DNA of 64,000 bases from Castellaniella sp036379515 (lineage in GTDB: Bacteria; Pseudomonadota; Gammaproteobacteria; Burkholderiales; Burkholderiaceae_B), in assembly GCF_036379515.1 (NCBI RefSeq), contig NZ_DASVGN010000032.1, positions 26,692-90,691 of the forward strand, in the 5' to 3' direction. Positions 8,311-16,980 of the stretch are shown in pieces (within the stretch, counting starts at the first letter, position 1; each line of letters starts with the position of its first letter). The notes below the pieces were generated by a model. The model saw only the letters and a program-made list of their open reading frames with translations, ran no database searches and was not told the DNA's origin. Made by a program: the position numbers and the translations under genes.

Positions 8311-9375
8311 ATGAATCCAACCAAGAAAATTCGTGTGCTGTGCGTGGATGATTCCGCGCTGGTGCGCAGCCTCATGACCGAGATCATCAACGAGCAGCCC
8401 GATCTCGAAGTTGTCGCCACGGCGCCCGATCCCATTATTGCCCGCGAGCTCATCAAGCAACACAACCCCGACGTACTGACGCTCGACGTCGAAATGCCCC
8501 GCATGGACGGGCTGGATTTTCTCGAGCGTCTGATGCGCTTGCGACCCATGCCGGTCGTCATGGTGTCATCTCTGACCGAGCGCAATTCGGACATCACTCT
8601 GAAGGCGCTGGAGCTGGGGGCGGTGGATTTCGTCACCAAGCCAAAATTGGGGCTGCGAGATGGCTTGATGGATTATGCCGCCACGATTGCCGACAAGATT
8701 CGCGCTGCGGCGCAGGCCCGCCTGCGTCCTCGTGCGGCCCATCCCGAAGGGACAGTGCGCCCGCGCCTGCTTGGAAACTTCTCGACGACAGAAAAGCTTA
8801 TCTTGATCGGTTCGTCCACGGGTGGTACCGAAGCGATTCGCCACGTGCTCGAACCCTTGCCGGCCAATAGCCCGGCTATCCTGATCACGCAGCATATGCC
8901 GGCTGGGTTCACGCGCTCTTTCGTGCAGCGGCTCGATGGCCTGTGCGCCGTACAGGTGCACGAGGCCGAAGACGGCGAGCGGGTGCTGCCGGGCCATGTG
9001 TACCTGGCACCGGGCGGCATCGCGCATATGAAGCTTGCCCGATCCGGCGCCAATTACGTGGTCAAGCTCGAGTACAGTGATCCTGTCAATCGGCATCGGC
9101 CTTCCGTGGACGTGTTGTTCCATTCCGCCGCGCGCGTCGCTGCAGGGAATGCGATCGGGGCTATTCTCACGGGCATGGGCAAGGATGGTGCCCAGGGTTT
9201 GCTGGCCATGCGCCAGGCGGGCGCTCAGACCTTTGCACAGGATGAAGCCAGTTGCGTCGTGTTTGGCATGCCGCGAGAAGCACTTGCCATCGGGGCGGCC
9301 GCAGAGGCGGTGCCTCTCGATGAGATGGCGGCGCGGCTGTTGCAGAGTGCGGGTGCCTACGGCCATCGCGTATAA
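8311..9375 (+). CDS. cheB: Chemotaxis methylesterase CheB
   Basis: Response-regulator methylesterase/deamidase that removes methyl groups from chemoreceptors. 354 residues: receiver domain with Asp59 in TLDVEMPRMDG and the TKP lysine loop, a linker, and a catalytic domain with the Ser-His-Asp set in GSSTGG, TQHMPAGFT and GMGKDGAQG. With CheR it forms the adaptation pair. In the absence of cheD in this cluster, receptor deamidation probably rests on CheB alone, unless cheD is elsewhere. Confidence 0.96.
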   Translation: MNPTKKIRVLCVDDSALVRSLMTEIINEQPDLEVVATAPDPIIARELIKQHNPDVLTLDVEMPRMDGLDFLERLMRLRPMPVVMVSSLTERNSDITLKALELGAVDFVTKPKLGLRDGLMDYAATIADKIRAAAQARLRPRAAHPEGTVRPRLLGNFSTTEKLILIGSSTGGTEAIRHVLEPLPANSPAILITQHMPAGFTRSFVQRLDGLCAVQVHEAEDGERVLPGHVYLAPGGIAHMKLARSGANYVVKLEYSDPVNRHRPSVDVLFHSAARVAAGNAIGAILTGMGKDGAQGLLAMRQAGAQTFAQDEASCVVFGMPREALAIGAAAEAVPLDEMAARLLQSAGAYGHRV

Positions 9376-9422
9376 CCGGGACTCCACCCCGCCCTTTGGA
9401 AAATTTATCGGAGAGTGAATTC

Positions 9423-9806
9423 GTGGTAGAGAAAACAATCAAGATTCTGGTCGTGGATGATTTCCCGACCATGCGCCGCATCATCAAGAACCTGCTCAAA
9501 GACCTGGGCTATGAGAATGTCGATGAGGCAGAAGATGGCGCCATGGGGTTGGAGAAGTTGCGCAACGGCGGGTTCGACTTCGTCGTTTCAGACTGGAACA
9601 TGCCCAATATGGACGGCCTGACCATGTTGCAGAACGTCCGGGCCGATCCCGCTTTGGCCAAGCTGCCCGTGCTCATGGTGACGGCCGAAGCCAAGAAAGA
9701 AAACATCATCGCGGCCGCTCAGGCGGGGGCCAGTGGCTACGTGGTCAAGCCCTTTACGGCTGCCATCCTCGAGGAAAAACTGAACAAGATTTTTGAAAAG
9801 CTCTGA
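9423..9806 (+). CDS. cheY: Chemotaxis response regulator CheY
   Basis: Single-domain response regulator that carries phosphate from CheA to the motor switch (FliM/FliN). 127 residues with the acidic pair Asp12-Asp13, phospho-site Asp57 in SDWNMPNMDG, and the VKPF lysine near residue 109. A GTG start at 9423 with GGAGAG upstream gives the usual N-terminus VEKTIKILVVDD. An upstream in-frame start at 9396 would add nine residues with no family match. Confidence 0.95.
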   Translation: MVEKTIKILVVDDFPTMRRIIKNLLKDLGYENVDEAEDGAMGLEKLRNGGFDFVVSDWNMPNMDGLTMLQNVRADPALAKLPVLMVTAEAKKENIIAAAQAGASGYVVKPFTAAILEEKLNKIFEKL

Positions 9807-9818
9807 GGCGGGGGAGGT

Positions 9819-10463
9819 ATGGACACCAATAAACTGCCGGGTGCTGTAGTGGATGCGGCATCGTCTGCAGAACTGCTGCATCGGATTGCGCAACTCACCC
9901 GCACTTTGCATGAGAGTATGCGCGAACTGGGGCTGGAGCAGGCGGTCAAGGAAGCGGCGCATGCCATTCCGGATGCGCGGGATCGTCTGCACTACGTGGC
10001 GCAAATGACGGAACAGGCGGCCAACCGCGTGCTGAATGCAGCTGAACAGATTCAGCCCTGGCAGGACGACATGCAGCGTCAGGCCAAGGCGCTGGATGCG
10101 CGCTGGCAGCAGTGGTTCGACCATCCGGTCGAACTTGATCAGGCCAAGGCGCTGGTGGGTGACACGCGGGTGTTCCTGAAGGACGTTCCCGAGAAGACGC
10201 AGGCGTCGCAGAACAACTTGATGGACATCATCATGGCGCAGGATTTTCAGGATCTCACCGGTCAGGTGATCATGAAGATGCTGGGCGTCATCGGCACCAT
10301 CGAGACCGAGCTGGTCCAGGTGCTGGTCGACAATGCGGTTCCGGAAAAGCGCGAAGAATCTTCCGGCCTGCTCAACGGGCCGGCCATCAATGCGGAAGGC
10401 AAGAGCGATGTCATGGTCAACCAGGATCAGGTCGACGATCTGCTGTCCAGCCTGGGCTTCTGA
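9819..10463 (+). CDS. cheZ: CheY phosphatase CheZ
   Basis: Accelerates dephosphorylation of CheY-P. 214 residues, identical in length to the enterobacterial protein. The long four-helix hairpin carries the catalytic-glutamine region QDFQDLTGQVI around residue 145, and the extreme C-terminus VDDLLSSLGF is the CheY-binding helix. GGGGGAGG precedes the ATG. It is the last gene of the che series before a hairpin and the flhB promoter. Confidence 0.95.
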   Translation: MDTNKLPGAVVDAASSAELLHRIAQLTRTLHESMRELGLEQAVKEAAHAIPDARDRLHYVAQMTEQAANRVLNAAEQIQPWQDDMQRQAKALDARWQQWFDHPVELDQAKALVGDTRVFLKDVPEKTQASQNNLMDIIMAQDFQDLTGQVIMKMLGVIGTIETELVQVLVDNAVPEKREESSGLLNGPAINAEGKSDVMVNQDQVDDLLSSLGF

Positions 10464-10469
10464 TCCCTC

Positions 10470-10504
10470 GAAGCGCTTGAATTACGCCGCCTAAGGCGCT
10501 TTTA
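10470..10504 (+). terminator. Hairpin with T tail after cheZ
   Basis: AAGCGC (10471-10476) pairs with GCGCTT (10496-10501), extended by TT/AA around a bulge, and is followed by four T. A smaller CGCC-TAA-GGCG stem is nested in it. It is located 7 bases after the cheZ stop and just before the flhB promoter. Confidence 0.5.
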
Positions 10505-10511
10505 TCGGCGC

Positions 10512-10539
10512 TTCGACAGTCGCTGCCGGCTTCTACAAT
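10512..10539 (+). promoter_or_regulatory. Sigma-70-type promoter upstream of flhB
   Basis: TTCGAC (10512-10517), 16-base spacer, TACAAT (10534-10539), 34 bases before the flhB ATG. The position after a terminator-like hairpin supports a fresh start for flhBAF. A class II FlhDC-activated start is the expected mode for flhBA. Confidence 0.5.
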
Positions 10540-10572
10540 TCAGGCTGTTCCAAATGACAGCCTGTCTGTGGT

Positions 10573-11748
10573 ATGGCCGAAGAAAGTGATCTCGAAAAGA
10601 CTGAGCCCGCCTCGCCGCGGCGCCTTGAGAAGGCGCGCGAGGAAGGGCAGGTTGCGCGCTCACGCGAGCTCGGGACTTTTCTGGCACTGGTCTGTGGCAT
10701 TGGTGGCTTGTGGCTGAGCGCAGGGTGGATGTACCGTGCCCTGCAGGGCGTTTTGCGTAGCGGTCTTGCGTTTGATTTGCGAGCCGCGCGCGAGCCCCAG
10801 ATCATGTTGTCGGTCGCGGGACATTCGGCCTGGGAGGCTCTGCTCACCGTGCTGCCACTTTTTGGGTTGCTTATGGCGGTGGCAATCTTCTCATCGGTAG
10901 CCTTGGGCGGCTTTCTGCTCTCGGGCAAGGCATTGGCGCTCAAATTTGATCGCCTCAACCCCTTGCAGGGGATCAAGCGCCTGTTTGCCATGCAGACGCT
11001 GATCGAGCTCACGAAAACAGTGGCCAAGGCTGTCCTGATCGGCTACGTGGGAGGCAAGGTCATCTGGGCCTATCGAGACGACATGCTGGCCCTGTCCCAT
11101 ATGGCGCCAACCGAGGCATTGATGCACGGCCTGAGTCTGACTGCATTGTGCTGTCTGCTGATTGCCGCGTCCTTGTTCCTGGTGGTGCTGATCGATGTGC
11201 CCTGGCAACTCTGGAATCACGCAAAGCAGCTGCGCATGTCGCGCGAAGACGTGCGCCAGGAACACAAGGAAGATGAGGGCGACCCGCACGTCAAGGGCCG
11301 AATCCGCCAGCAGCAGCGGGCGATGGCGAAGCGGCGCATGATGAGCGCAGTACCACATGCCGATGTGGTGGTAACCAACCCGACGCATTACGCCGTGGCT
11401 TTGAAGTACAGGGAAGGCCAGGGCGCGGCGCCCGTGGTGGTGGCCAAGGGGGCGGGCGAAATCGCGGCCCAGATCCGCCGGGTGGCAGAAGAACACCATG
11501 TTGCCTCTCTCGAGGCGCCCCCGCTGGCGCGGGCGCTCTATCATCACGTCGAACTCGACCGGGAGATTCCGGCTGCCCTGTATGGCGCCGTGGCCGAAGT
11601 GCTGGCCTGGGTCTATCAGTTGCGCAGCTGGCGTCAGGGAGAGGGCGCTCTGCCACAGCATCCGCAGGCATTGCCGGTGCCGCCGGAGCTCGATCCCTAT
11701 TCCAGCGCCGGCGGAATTGCGCCGTCCACTGCGCTTGAGGCCTCATGA
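10573..11748 (+). CDS. flhB: Flagellar export apparatus switch protein FlhB
   Basis: Membrane protein of the flagellar type III export gate that undergoes self-cleavage to switch from rod/hook to filament substrates. 391 residues: a charged N-terminus, four membrane helices (about 30-210), and a cytoplasmic domain with the autocleavage motif Asn269-Pro270-Thr271-His272, at the same residue numbers as in Salmonella. The stop overlaps the flhA start by 4 bases (ATGA), so the two are translationally coupled. A second, truncated FlhB-like gene lies at 40932. Confidence 0.96.
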   Translation: MAEESDLEKTEPASPRRLEKAREEGQVARSRELGTFLALVCGIGGLWLSAGWMYRALQGVLRSGLAFDLRAAREPQIMLSVAGHSAWEALLTVLPLFGLLMAVAIFSSVALGGFLLSGKALALKFDRLNPLQGIKRLFAMQTLIELTKTVAKAVLIGYVGGKVIWAYRDDMLALSHMAPTEALMHGLSLTALCCLLIAASLFLVVLIDVPWQLWNHAKQLRMSREDVRQEHKEDEGDPHVKGRIRQQQRAMAKRRMMSAVPHADVVVTNPTHYAVALKYREGQGAAPVVVAKGAGEIAAQIRRVAEEHHVASLEAPPLARALYHHVELDREIPAALYGAVAEVLAWVYQLRSWRQGEGALPQHPQALPVPPELDPYSSAGGIAPSTALEAS

Positions 11749-13859
11749 CCAGCTTTCTGAATTTTTTGAAGGAGGCCGGGTCAACCCACGCACGGCTGAT
11801 GGCAGGTCCCGTACTGATCCTCATGGTGCTGGCCATGATGATCCTGCCCCTGCCGCCGTTCATTCTGGATCTGCTGTTCACCTTCAACATTTCGTTGTCG
11901 GTCATGATCCTGCTGGTGGCCATGTTCACGCGCAAGCCCCTGGACTTCGCTGCTTTTCCGTCGGTGTTGCTGTTTGCCACGCTGTTGCGCCTGTCGTTGA
12001 ACGTGGCCTCTACCCGCGTGGTTTTGCTCAACGGCCATAAGGGGCCGGCGGCTGCAGGGCACGTCATCGAAGCATTCGGCCATTTTCTGGTCGGAGGCAA
12101 TTTTGCCGTCGGCATCGTGGTCTTCATCATCCTGGTGATCATCAACTTCACGGTGATCACCAAAGGGGCGGGGCGGATTGCCGAGGTGGGCGCACGTTTC
12201 ACCCTGGATGCCATGCCCGGCAAGCAGATGGCCATCGACGCCGACCTCAATGCGGGCCTCATTGGCGAAGAAGACGCGCGCAAGCGTCGCGCCGAAGTCG
12301 GGCAAGAGGCCGAGTTCTACGGCGCCATGGATGGCGCGAGCAAGTTCGTGCGCGGTGACGCGGTGGCGGGCCTGCTCATCATGGTGATCAACATTCTGGG
12401 TGGGCTCATCGTGGGCGTGGCGCAGCACGGGATGTCGTTCTCGAATGCGGGGAGCGTCTACACCTTGCTCACCATTGGGGATGGCCTGGTCGCCCAGATT
12501 CCGGCACTGGTCATCTCGACGGCCGCAGGTGTGGTCGTGTCGCGGGTGGCGACCGATCAGGATGTGGGCCAGCAGATGATGGGGCAGCTCTTTGCCAACC
12601 CCAGCGTTTTGTTCATCACGGCGGGTATCCTCACGCTCATGGGGTTGATCCCGAACATGCCCCATGTCGCCTTTCTGCTCCTCGCGGCTGCGCTGGGTGG
12701 CGGGGGGTGGATGGTGCGCCAGCGGCAGGAACAGGAACGCCTGGCGGCCGAGAAAGAGCCTCATCGAGAACAGGAAGAGGCCGTTGCAGCTGCCTCGGAG
12801 GCCAGTTGGGACGACGTGTCGCCCATCGATCCCCTGGGGCTGGAAGTGGGGTACCGCCTGATTTCTCTGGTGGACCATCAGCAAAATGGCGAGTTGCTGC
12901 ACCGCATCCGCAGCTTGCGCAAGAAATTTGCGCAAGAGATGGGATTCCTGCCGCCGGTCGTTCATATCCGCGACAATCTGGAAATCAAGCCAACCGATTA
13001 TCGGATTCTGCTGTTTGGCGTCGAGGTGGGACGTGGCGTGGCGCAAACGGGGCATTGGCTGGCCATCGATCCTGGCGGTGTCACGGCGCCGCTGCAGGGC
13101 ACTCCGACCAAGGACCCGGCCTTTGGCTTGCCAGCGGTCTGGATCGACTCGACCGCGCGTGAGCAAGCCCAGATAGCGGGGTATACCGTGGTGGATGCTG
13201 CCACGGTCGTCGCCACCCACCTCAACCATCTCATGCATCGCTACGGGGCTCGCCTCTTGGGGCGGCAAGAGACGCAGCAGTTGCTCGACCGCGTGGGCCG
13301 CGAAGTGCCCAAGCTCGTCGAAGACCTGGTACCCAAGACCCTGAGCCTGCCGGCGCTGCAGAACTTGTTACGCAGCCTGTTGGATGAAGATGTGCCGATC
13401 CGAGACATGCGCAGTATCCTGGAATCCGTCACGGAACATGCACCTCGATTGGCTGGGCTGAATCCTGCCGGGACAGGGCCAAACCTGGACGAATTGCTTG
13501 CGCAGGTGCGGGTCGTGCTGGGCCGGGCAATCGTGCAGCACTGGTTTGACAACGATCAGGAGTTGCGTGTCATTGGTCTGGACGCGCGGCTGGAACGTGT
13601 GCTGACGCAGGCCATGGGCGTCAACGGAGCGCTGGAGCCGGGGCTGGCTGAGAACTTGCTCAAGGATACACAGCGCATCGTGCAACAGCAGGAAGAGCGG
13701 GGGGATGCCCCGGTGTTGATTGCTCCGCCCGTGTTGCGTGCCTCGCTTTCGCGCTTTTTGCGCCATCATCTGCCCCACATGGCGGTACTTTCAAGCGCCG
13801 AAATTCCCGATGAGCGCGTGATCCGCGTCACGGCCGTCATTGGGGGGACTGCCACGTGA
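11745..13859 (+). CDS. flhA: Flagellar export gate protein FlhA
   Basis: Largest membrane component of the export gate. 704 residues with about eight membrane helices in the first 330 residues, including the conserved FHIPEP-family segment (ASTRVVLL, KGAGRIAEVGARFTLDAMPGKQMAIDADL), and then the large cytoplasmic ring-forming domain that docks chaperone-substrate complexes. It overlaps flhB by ATGA and flhF by GTGA, making a tight three-gene operon. Confidence 0.96.
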   Translation: MTSFLNFLKEAGSTHARLMAGPVLILMVLAMMILPLPPFILDLLFTFNISLSVMILLVAMFTRKPLDFAAFPSVLLFATLLRLSLNVASTRVVLLNGHKGPAAAGHVIEAFGHFLVGGNFAVGIVVFIILVIINFTVITKGAGRIAEVGARFTLDAMPGKQMAIDADLNAGLIGEEDARKRRAEVGQEAEFYGAMDGASKFVRGDAVAGLLIMVINILGGLIVGVAQHGMSFSNAGSVYTLLTIGDGLVAQIPALVISTAAGVVVSRVATDQDVGQQMMGQLFANPSVLFITAGILTLMGLIPNMPHVAFLLLAAALGGGGWMVRQRQEQERLAAEKEPHREQEEAVAAASEASWDDVSPIDPLGLEVGYRLISLVDHQQNGELLHRIRSLRKKFAQEMGFLPPVVHIRDNLEIKPTDYRILLFGVEVGRGVAQTGHWLAIDPGGVTAPLQGTPTKDPAFGLPAVWIDSTAREQAQIAGYTVVDAATVVATHLNHLMHRYGARLLGRQETQQLLDRVGREVPKLVEDLVPKTLSLPALQNLLRSLLDEDVPIRDMRSILESVTEHAPRLAGLNPAGTGPNLDELLAQVRVVLGRAIVQHWFDNDQELRVIGLDARLERVLTQAMGVNGALEPGLAENLLKDTQRIVQQQEERGDAPVLIAPPVLRASLSRFLRHHLPHMAVLSSAEIPDERVIRVTAVIGGTAT

Positions 13860-16165
13860 ACATCAGCCGATTTGTTGGGGCCACCAGTCGCGAGGCCTTG
13901 CGCCAGGTGCGTCTGGCGCTGGGGCCGGACGCACTCATCATTTCTAATAAACGAGTCAATGGCGGCGTCGAGATTCTGGCGTCTGATCAGACGGCGATGC
14001 CAGAAGAAGTGCCGGTCGCGGCGCCTGAGGCGCCGCCTGAAGCCCTGAGGCGTCCGCCAGCCTCGGTCGCGCGGCCGCCGGGGGCGGCAGCCGCCGACGT
14101 GCTGGGAGCCATTGGTGAACTCAAGGGCACGCTGGAATCGCGTATTGACGAACTGGTGTGGGGCAATCAGCTGCGTCAGTCGCCTCAAGCCATCAGCGTA
14201 TTTCAGACCTTGCTGCAGTTCGGTTTCAGTACCGCTTTGTTGCGCGCCATGCTCAAGCGGATGCCGACGCAGCCCGATGCAAGAGCCGCACTGCAGTGGG
14301 CTCGACGCGAGCTGATTGACCATCTTCCGGTCATGCCTTCCGAAGAGGCTTTGTGGCAGCCCGGTCTGGTGCTTGCCTTGGTCGGCCCGACGGGGATTGG
14401 AAAAACCACGACGCTGGCCAAGCTCGCGGCGCGCTGCGTGCGGCGCATGGGGGCTGATCACCTGGTGCTGCTGACCACCGACACTTATCGGATCGGAGCC
14501 CACGAGCAGTTGAAGATCTATGGCCAGATGCTGCACGTGCCCGTGCACGTGGTGCAAGATGCGCCCGAGTTACGCCGCATTTTGCAGTCGGTGCGAGCCG
14601 ATCAAGTGGTTCTGATCGATAACGTGGGCACGAGCCAGCGTGATCGATACGTGGCGGATCAAGCTGCGCTGCTGGCCGGCGCGGGCCGACGTGTGGAGCG
14701 GCTGTTGGTGCTCAATGCGGCCAGCCAGGGGGATACCCTTGACGAGGTGGCGCGCACGTACCTGCACGATGGCGGAACGCCTCTGAAAGGCTGCATCATC
14801 ACCAAAGTCGATGAAGCCTCCCGCCACGGTGCCGTGCTGGATACGGCCTTGCGCTATCAGCTTCCCATTCATTATGTATCCGATGGCCAGAAGGTCCCGG
14901 AAAACCTGCGGGTCATGTCGGCGGCCGAACTCATTGATTTGGCTTTGGTGCCGCTGGAAGGTCATCGCACGCTCTATTCGCCGACAGAAGCCGACTTGGC
15001 GGCACTGCTTTCGGTGACTCCGACGCAGGACGAAGCGCAACGAGCGGCGGACCGCCTGCAGCAGAACTTGCTATTGCCTCAGCTCCTGACGCGTTCAGCC
15101 GATGGGGGTGACCTGACACAGAATCAGTTGAACGCCGCCGTGGCCTGTCTGGACGCGGATGCGCTGCTGTCCGCGTCTCACGATATGTGGCAATCACGGC
15201 AGGCAGGTCGCCTGCCGGCTGCGTCTCAGCTGATTGAGCAAGGGCATCGTTCCACATCGGGTCTGTCGGCTCAACCGGGATGGATCCTGCATGATCGATG
15301 GTCCGTCGTTCTGGACGGGCGGCGGGGTGTCTGGTCGGCTGCGTTTTACTGCGGGACTCGGGGGCGGCCTGTGGCTGCAGGGGCGCAGCAGCTGGAGCTG
15401 CCCGATGGTCGTTATGCCACATCACCTGCTTCAACGCAGGGCTCGGTGCTTGTGGACCCGCGATTCTCTCAAGTTGAGGCCGCTTCGCAGGTGTGGCCGA
15501 GCAGTTGCCAGGTCCTGGCGCAGGCAGGTCAGACTGTAATGCGAGCCCTGGATGCTGGCGGATATTCCTGGCTTGCGTTGTGCCCGCCGCGTACGGTCGT
15601 GCACCAACCTGATGGGGCCAGCCTTGCGTCTGCCGTCGCCCGTGGACTGAGCCATCGCCCGCTGGGCCTGGCAGTCACGGCAGATGGGGGAGTTCCCGCA
15701 GGGATTTCTGTGGGCAGGGTGAGCTTGTGGGCCGCTGCCGCAGCAGTCCAGTTGCGTAGCAGGGGCTTGCAGCCGCTTGAGACTTGCCTCTACAGTCTAC
15801 GGGCCGTGGATGCAGAGACTGGCGGCGTCCTGAGGTCCTGGTATGCCTTGGGCAGTGGAGTGGCACAGATCGAGGCCGAACACGCTGCCGAGGGTATCCT
15901 GGCCCACCATGCATTGAGTGCGCAGCGGCGCATGTTTGCAGCACTCCTGGCGGATGATCGTGGCCCTGAGCCCTTGCTGGATCGCCTGGCCTATTGCGCC
16001 CAGATGGGGCTGGCCGCAGGGCATCTGGCCCGGTCTGGGCAGCTCTTGCCGGCTAGCCAGGTGGCGGCGCGCCTGGTCGGTACCCGAACTTTGACGTTGC
16101 GGACGGCACCGCATGGCCTTTTGAAACTCTTTTCGCTTAAAGCGCTGTTGGCTGTTGGATCTTAA
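13856..16165 (+). CDS. flhF: FlhF GTPase with long C-terminal extension
   Basis: SRP-family GTPase that sets flagellar number and position, normally together with FlhG. GTG start overlapping the flhA stop. Residues 1-75 form the B domain (NISRFVGATSREALRQVR), 85-165 the N domain and about 170-380 the G domain, with P-loop GPTGIGKTT (177-185) and the TKVDE guanine-specificity motif (317-321). Usual FlhF proteins are about 430-480 residues; this one is 769. Residues from about 386 onward form an extension of about 380 residues without a recognisable family: an Ala/Leu-rich first part, several cysteines, and a helical C-terminus. The stop codon overlaps that of convergent flgN. No flhG follows. 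Confidence 0.9.
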   Translation: MNISRFVGATSREALRQVRLALGPDALIISNKRVNGGVEILASDQTAMPEEVPVAAPEAPPEALRRPPASVARPPGAAAADVLGAIGELKGTLESRIDELVWGNQLRQSPQAISVFQTLLQFGFSTALLRAMLKRMPTQPDARAALQWARRELIDHLPVMPSEEALWQPGLVLALVGPTGIGKTTTLAKLAARCVRRMGADHLVLLTTDTYRIGAHEQLKIYGQMLHVPVHVVQDAPELRRILQSVRADQVVLIDNVGTSQRDRYVADQAALLAGAGRRVERLLVLNAASQGDTLDEVARTYLHDGGTPLKGCIITKVDEASRHGAVLDTALRYQLPIHYVSDGQKVPENLRVMSAAELIDLALVPLEGHRTLYSPTEADLAALLSVTPTQDEAQRAADRLQQNLLLPQLLTRSADGGDLTQNQLNAAVACLDADALLSASHDMWQSRQAGRLPAASQLIEQGHRSTSGLSAQPGWILHDRWSVVLDGRRGVWSAAFYCGTRGRPVAAGAQQLELPDGRYATSPASTQGSVLVDPRFSQVEAASQVWPSSCQVLAQAGQTVMRALDAGGYSWLALCPPRTVVHQPDGASLASAVARGLSHRPLGLAVTADGGVPAGISVGRVSLWAAAAAVQLRSRGLQPLETCLYSLRAVDAETGGVLRSWYALGSGVAQIEAEHAAEGILAHHALSAQRRMFAALLADDRGPEPLLDRLAYCAQMGLAAGHLARSGQLLPASQVAARLVGTRTLTLRTAPHGLLKLFSLKALLAVGS

Positions 16166-16608
16166 AGAGGCCGATGGCGGGGCAGCTTGCCGCGCGCATC
16201 GTAGAGGTCTTCGCCCATGAGCGTGCGCAAGGTGTCGAGTGCGCGCTGGTTGTGTTCGATGAACGTGTGCAGGATTTGTCCGTTGCTTTCGTTCAGCGCT
16301 TGGGCTTCGCCCGCCCTTTGCCACAGGGATTTGAAAGCCTGGTGAAGATCGGGGTGCGTGACGCACGCCGATTCTATGCTTTCGCGAGTGTCGGTGAAGC
16401 CCAGTTCGGCAAGGTGTTGAGATCGAGTCTGGTCGAGTTCGCCCAGACGGCGAGCGTAGTCGTTTTTGCGCGCGGTGAGGGTGCCTAGCGCTTCATCGGA
16501 AGGAGTTTCGAGCAGCAGCTGACCTTCGGCTTGCAGCGTCTTGATGAAATCGTCCAGCAGCGCCGATTGCTCGTCGACACAGCGCAGCAGGGCGTCGATG
16601 TGGCTCAT
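16162..16608 (-). CDS. flgN: Flagellar export chaperone FlgN
   Basis: Cytoplasmic chaperone for the hook-filament junction proteins FlgK and FlgL. 148 residues, almost entirely alpha-helical, with the FlgN-family pattern (LLDDFIKTLQAEGQLLLE near the start, ALNESNGQIL near residue 105). It lies immediately downstream of flgM on the minus strand, and the stop codons of flgN and flhF overlap head to head at 16162-16165. Confidence 0.9.
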   Translation of the reverse strand: MSHIDALLRCVDEQSALLDDFIKTLQAEGQLLLETPSDEALGTLTARKNDYARRLGELDQTRSQHLAELGFTDTRESIESACVTHPDLHQAFKSLWQRAGEAQALNESNGQILHTFIEHNQRALDTLRTLMGEDLYDARGKLPRHRPL

Positions 16609-16611
16609 GAT

Positions 16612-16899
16612 TTACTTCAGGAGATCCCGCACGCTGGCGAGCAGGCCGTCGGCGATACGGCTGGGGTCAATGCGCAGATCGCCCGAAGCCAGTGCATCGC
16701 GGATCTGCTGCACGCGTTCAGTGCGGATGTCGGCATCGCTGCTTTGCAAAGCTGCAAGTTGGCGCGCGGCAGGGCTCAGATCGACGTCGCCACGGGCACC
16801 TGCAGTTTGTGTGGCGCCCGGATGCGACGAAGCCTCGCCGCGCGCATTCGCCGGTACGGCATTGAGCAGCGGGTTGGAAGAAGTGGAGTTGATTTTCAA
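16612..16899 (-). CDS. flgM: Anti-sigma-28 factor FlgM
   Basis: Binds and inhibits FliA until the hook-basal body is finished, then is exported. 95 residues with an unfolded, Asn/Ser/Ala-rich N-terminal half for secretion and a helical sigma-binding C-terminal half (RTERVQQIRDALASGDLRIDPSRIA). The next gene, flgN, starts 3 bases after its stop. A sigma-28-type promoter lies 49 bases upstream, so FlgM synthesis is linked to the factor it inhibits. Confidence 0.93.
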   Translation of the reverse strand: MKINSTSSNPLLNAVPANARGEASSHPGATQTAGARGDVDLSPAARQLAALQSSDADIRTERVQQIRDALASGDLRIDPSRIADGLLASVRDLLK

Positions 16900-16947
16900 G
16901 GTTCGCCTCCGGACTGGGCGTCAGACGGTGATCATGGGTACAAGCCA

Positions 16948-16974
16948 TTTACGGTGCACCGGCACGATTCTTTA
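16948..16974 (-). promoter_or_regulatory. Sigma-28 promoter of flgM-flgN
   Basis: Read on the minus strand: TAAAGAAT (16974-16967), 11-base spacer, ACCGTAAA (16955-16948). Against TAAAGTTT-N11-GCCGATAA this is 6/8 and 5/8 with exact spacing, 49 bases before the flgM start. The -10 CCGT core is shared with the two other candidates in this locus. Confidence 0.65.
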
Positions 16975-16980
16975 GCAGTG

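Noticed and set aside
6422..8320. Minus-strand open frame of 632 codons opposite cheA/cheW/cheR
   Set aside because: Overlaps three firmly identified genes and has low-quality His/Arg-rich translation.
13856..16165. Idea that the long flhF is a fusion with a degraded flhG
   Set aside because: The extension lacks the Walker A deviant KGG..K and DxxxG motifs of MinD/FlhG ATPases, so it is not FlhG.
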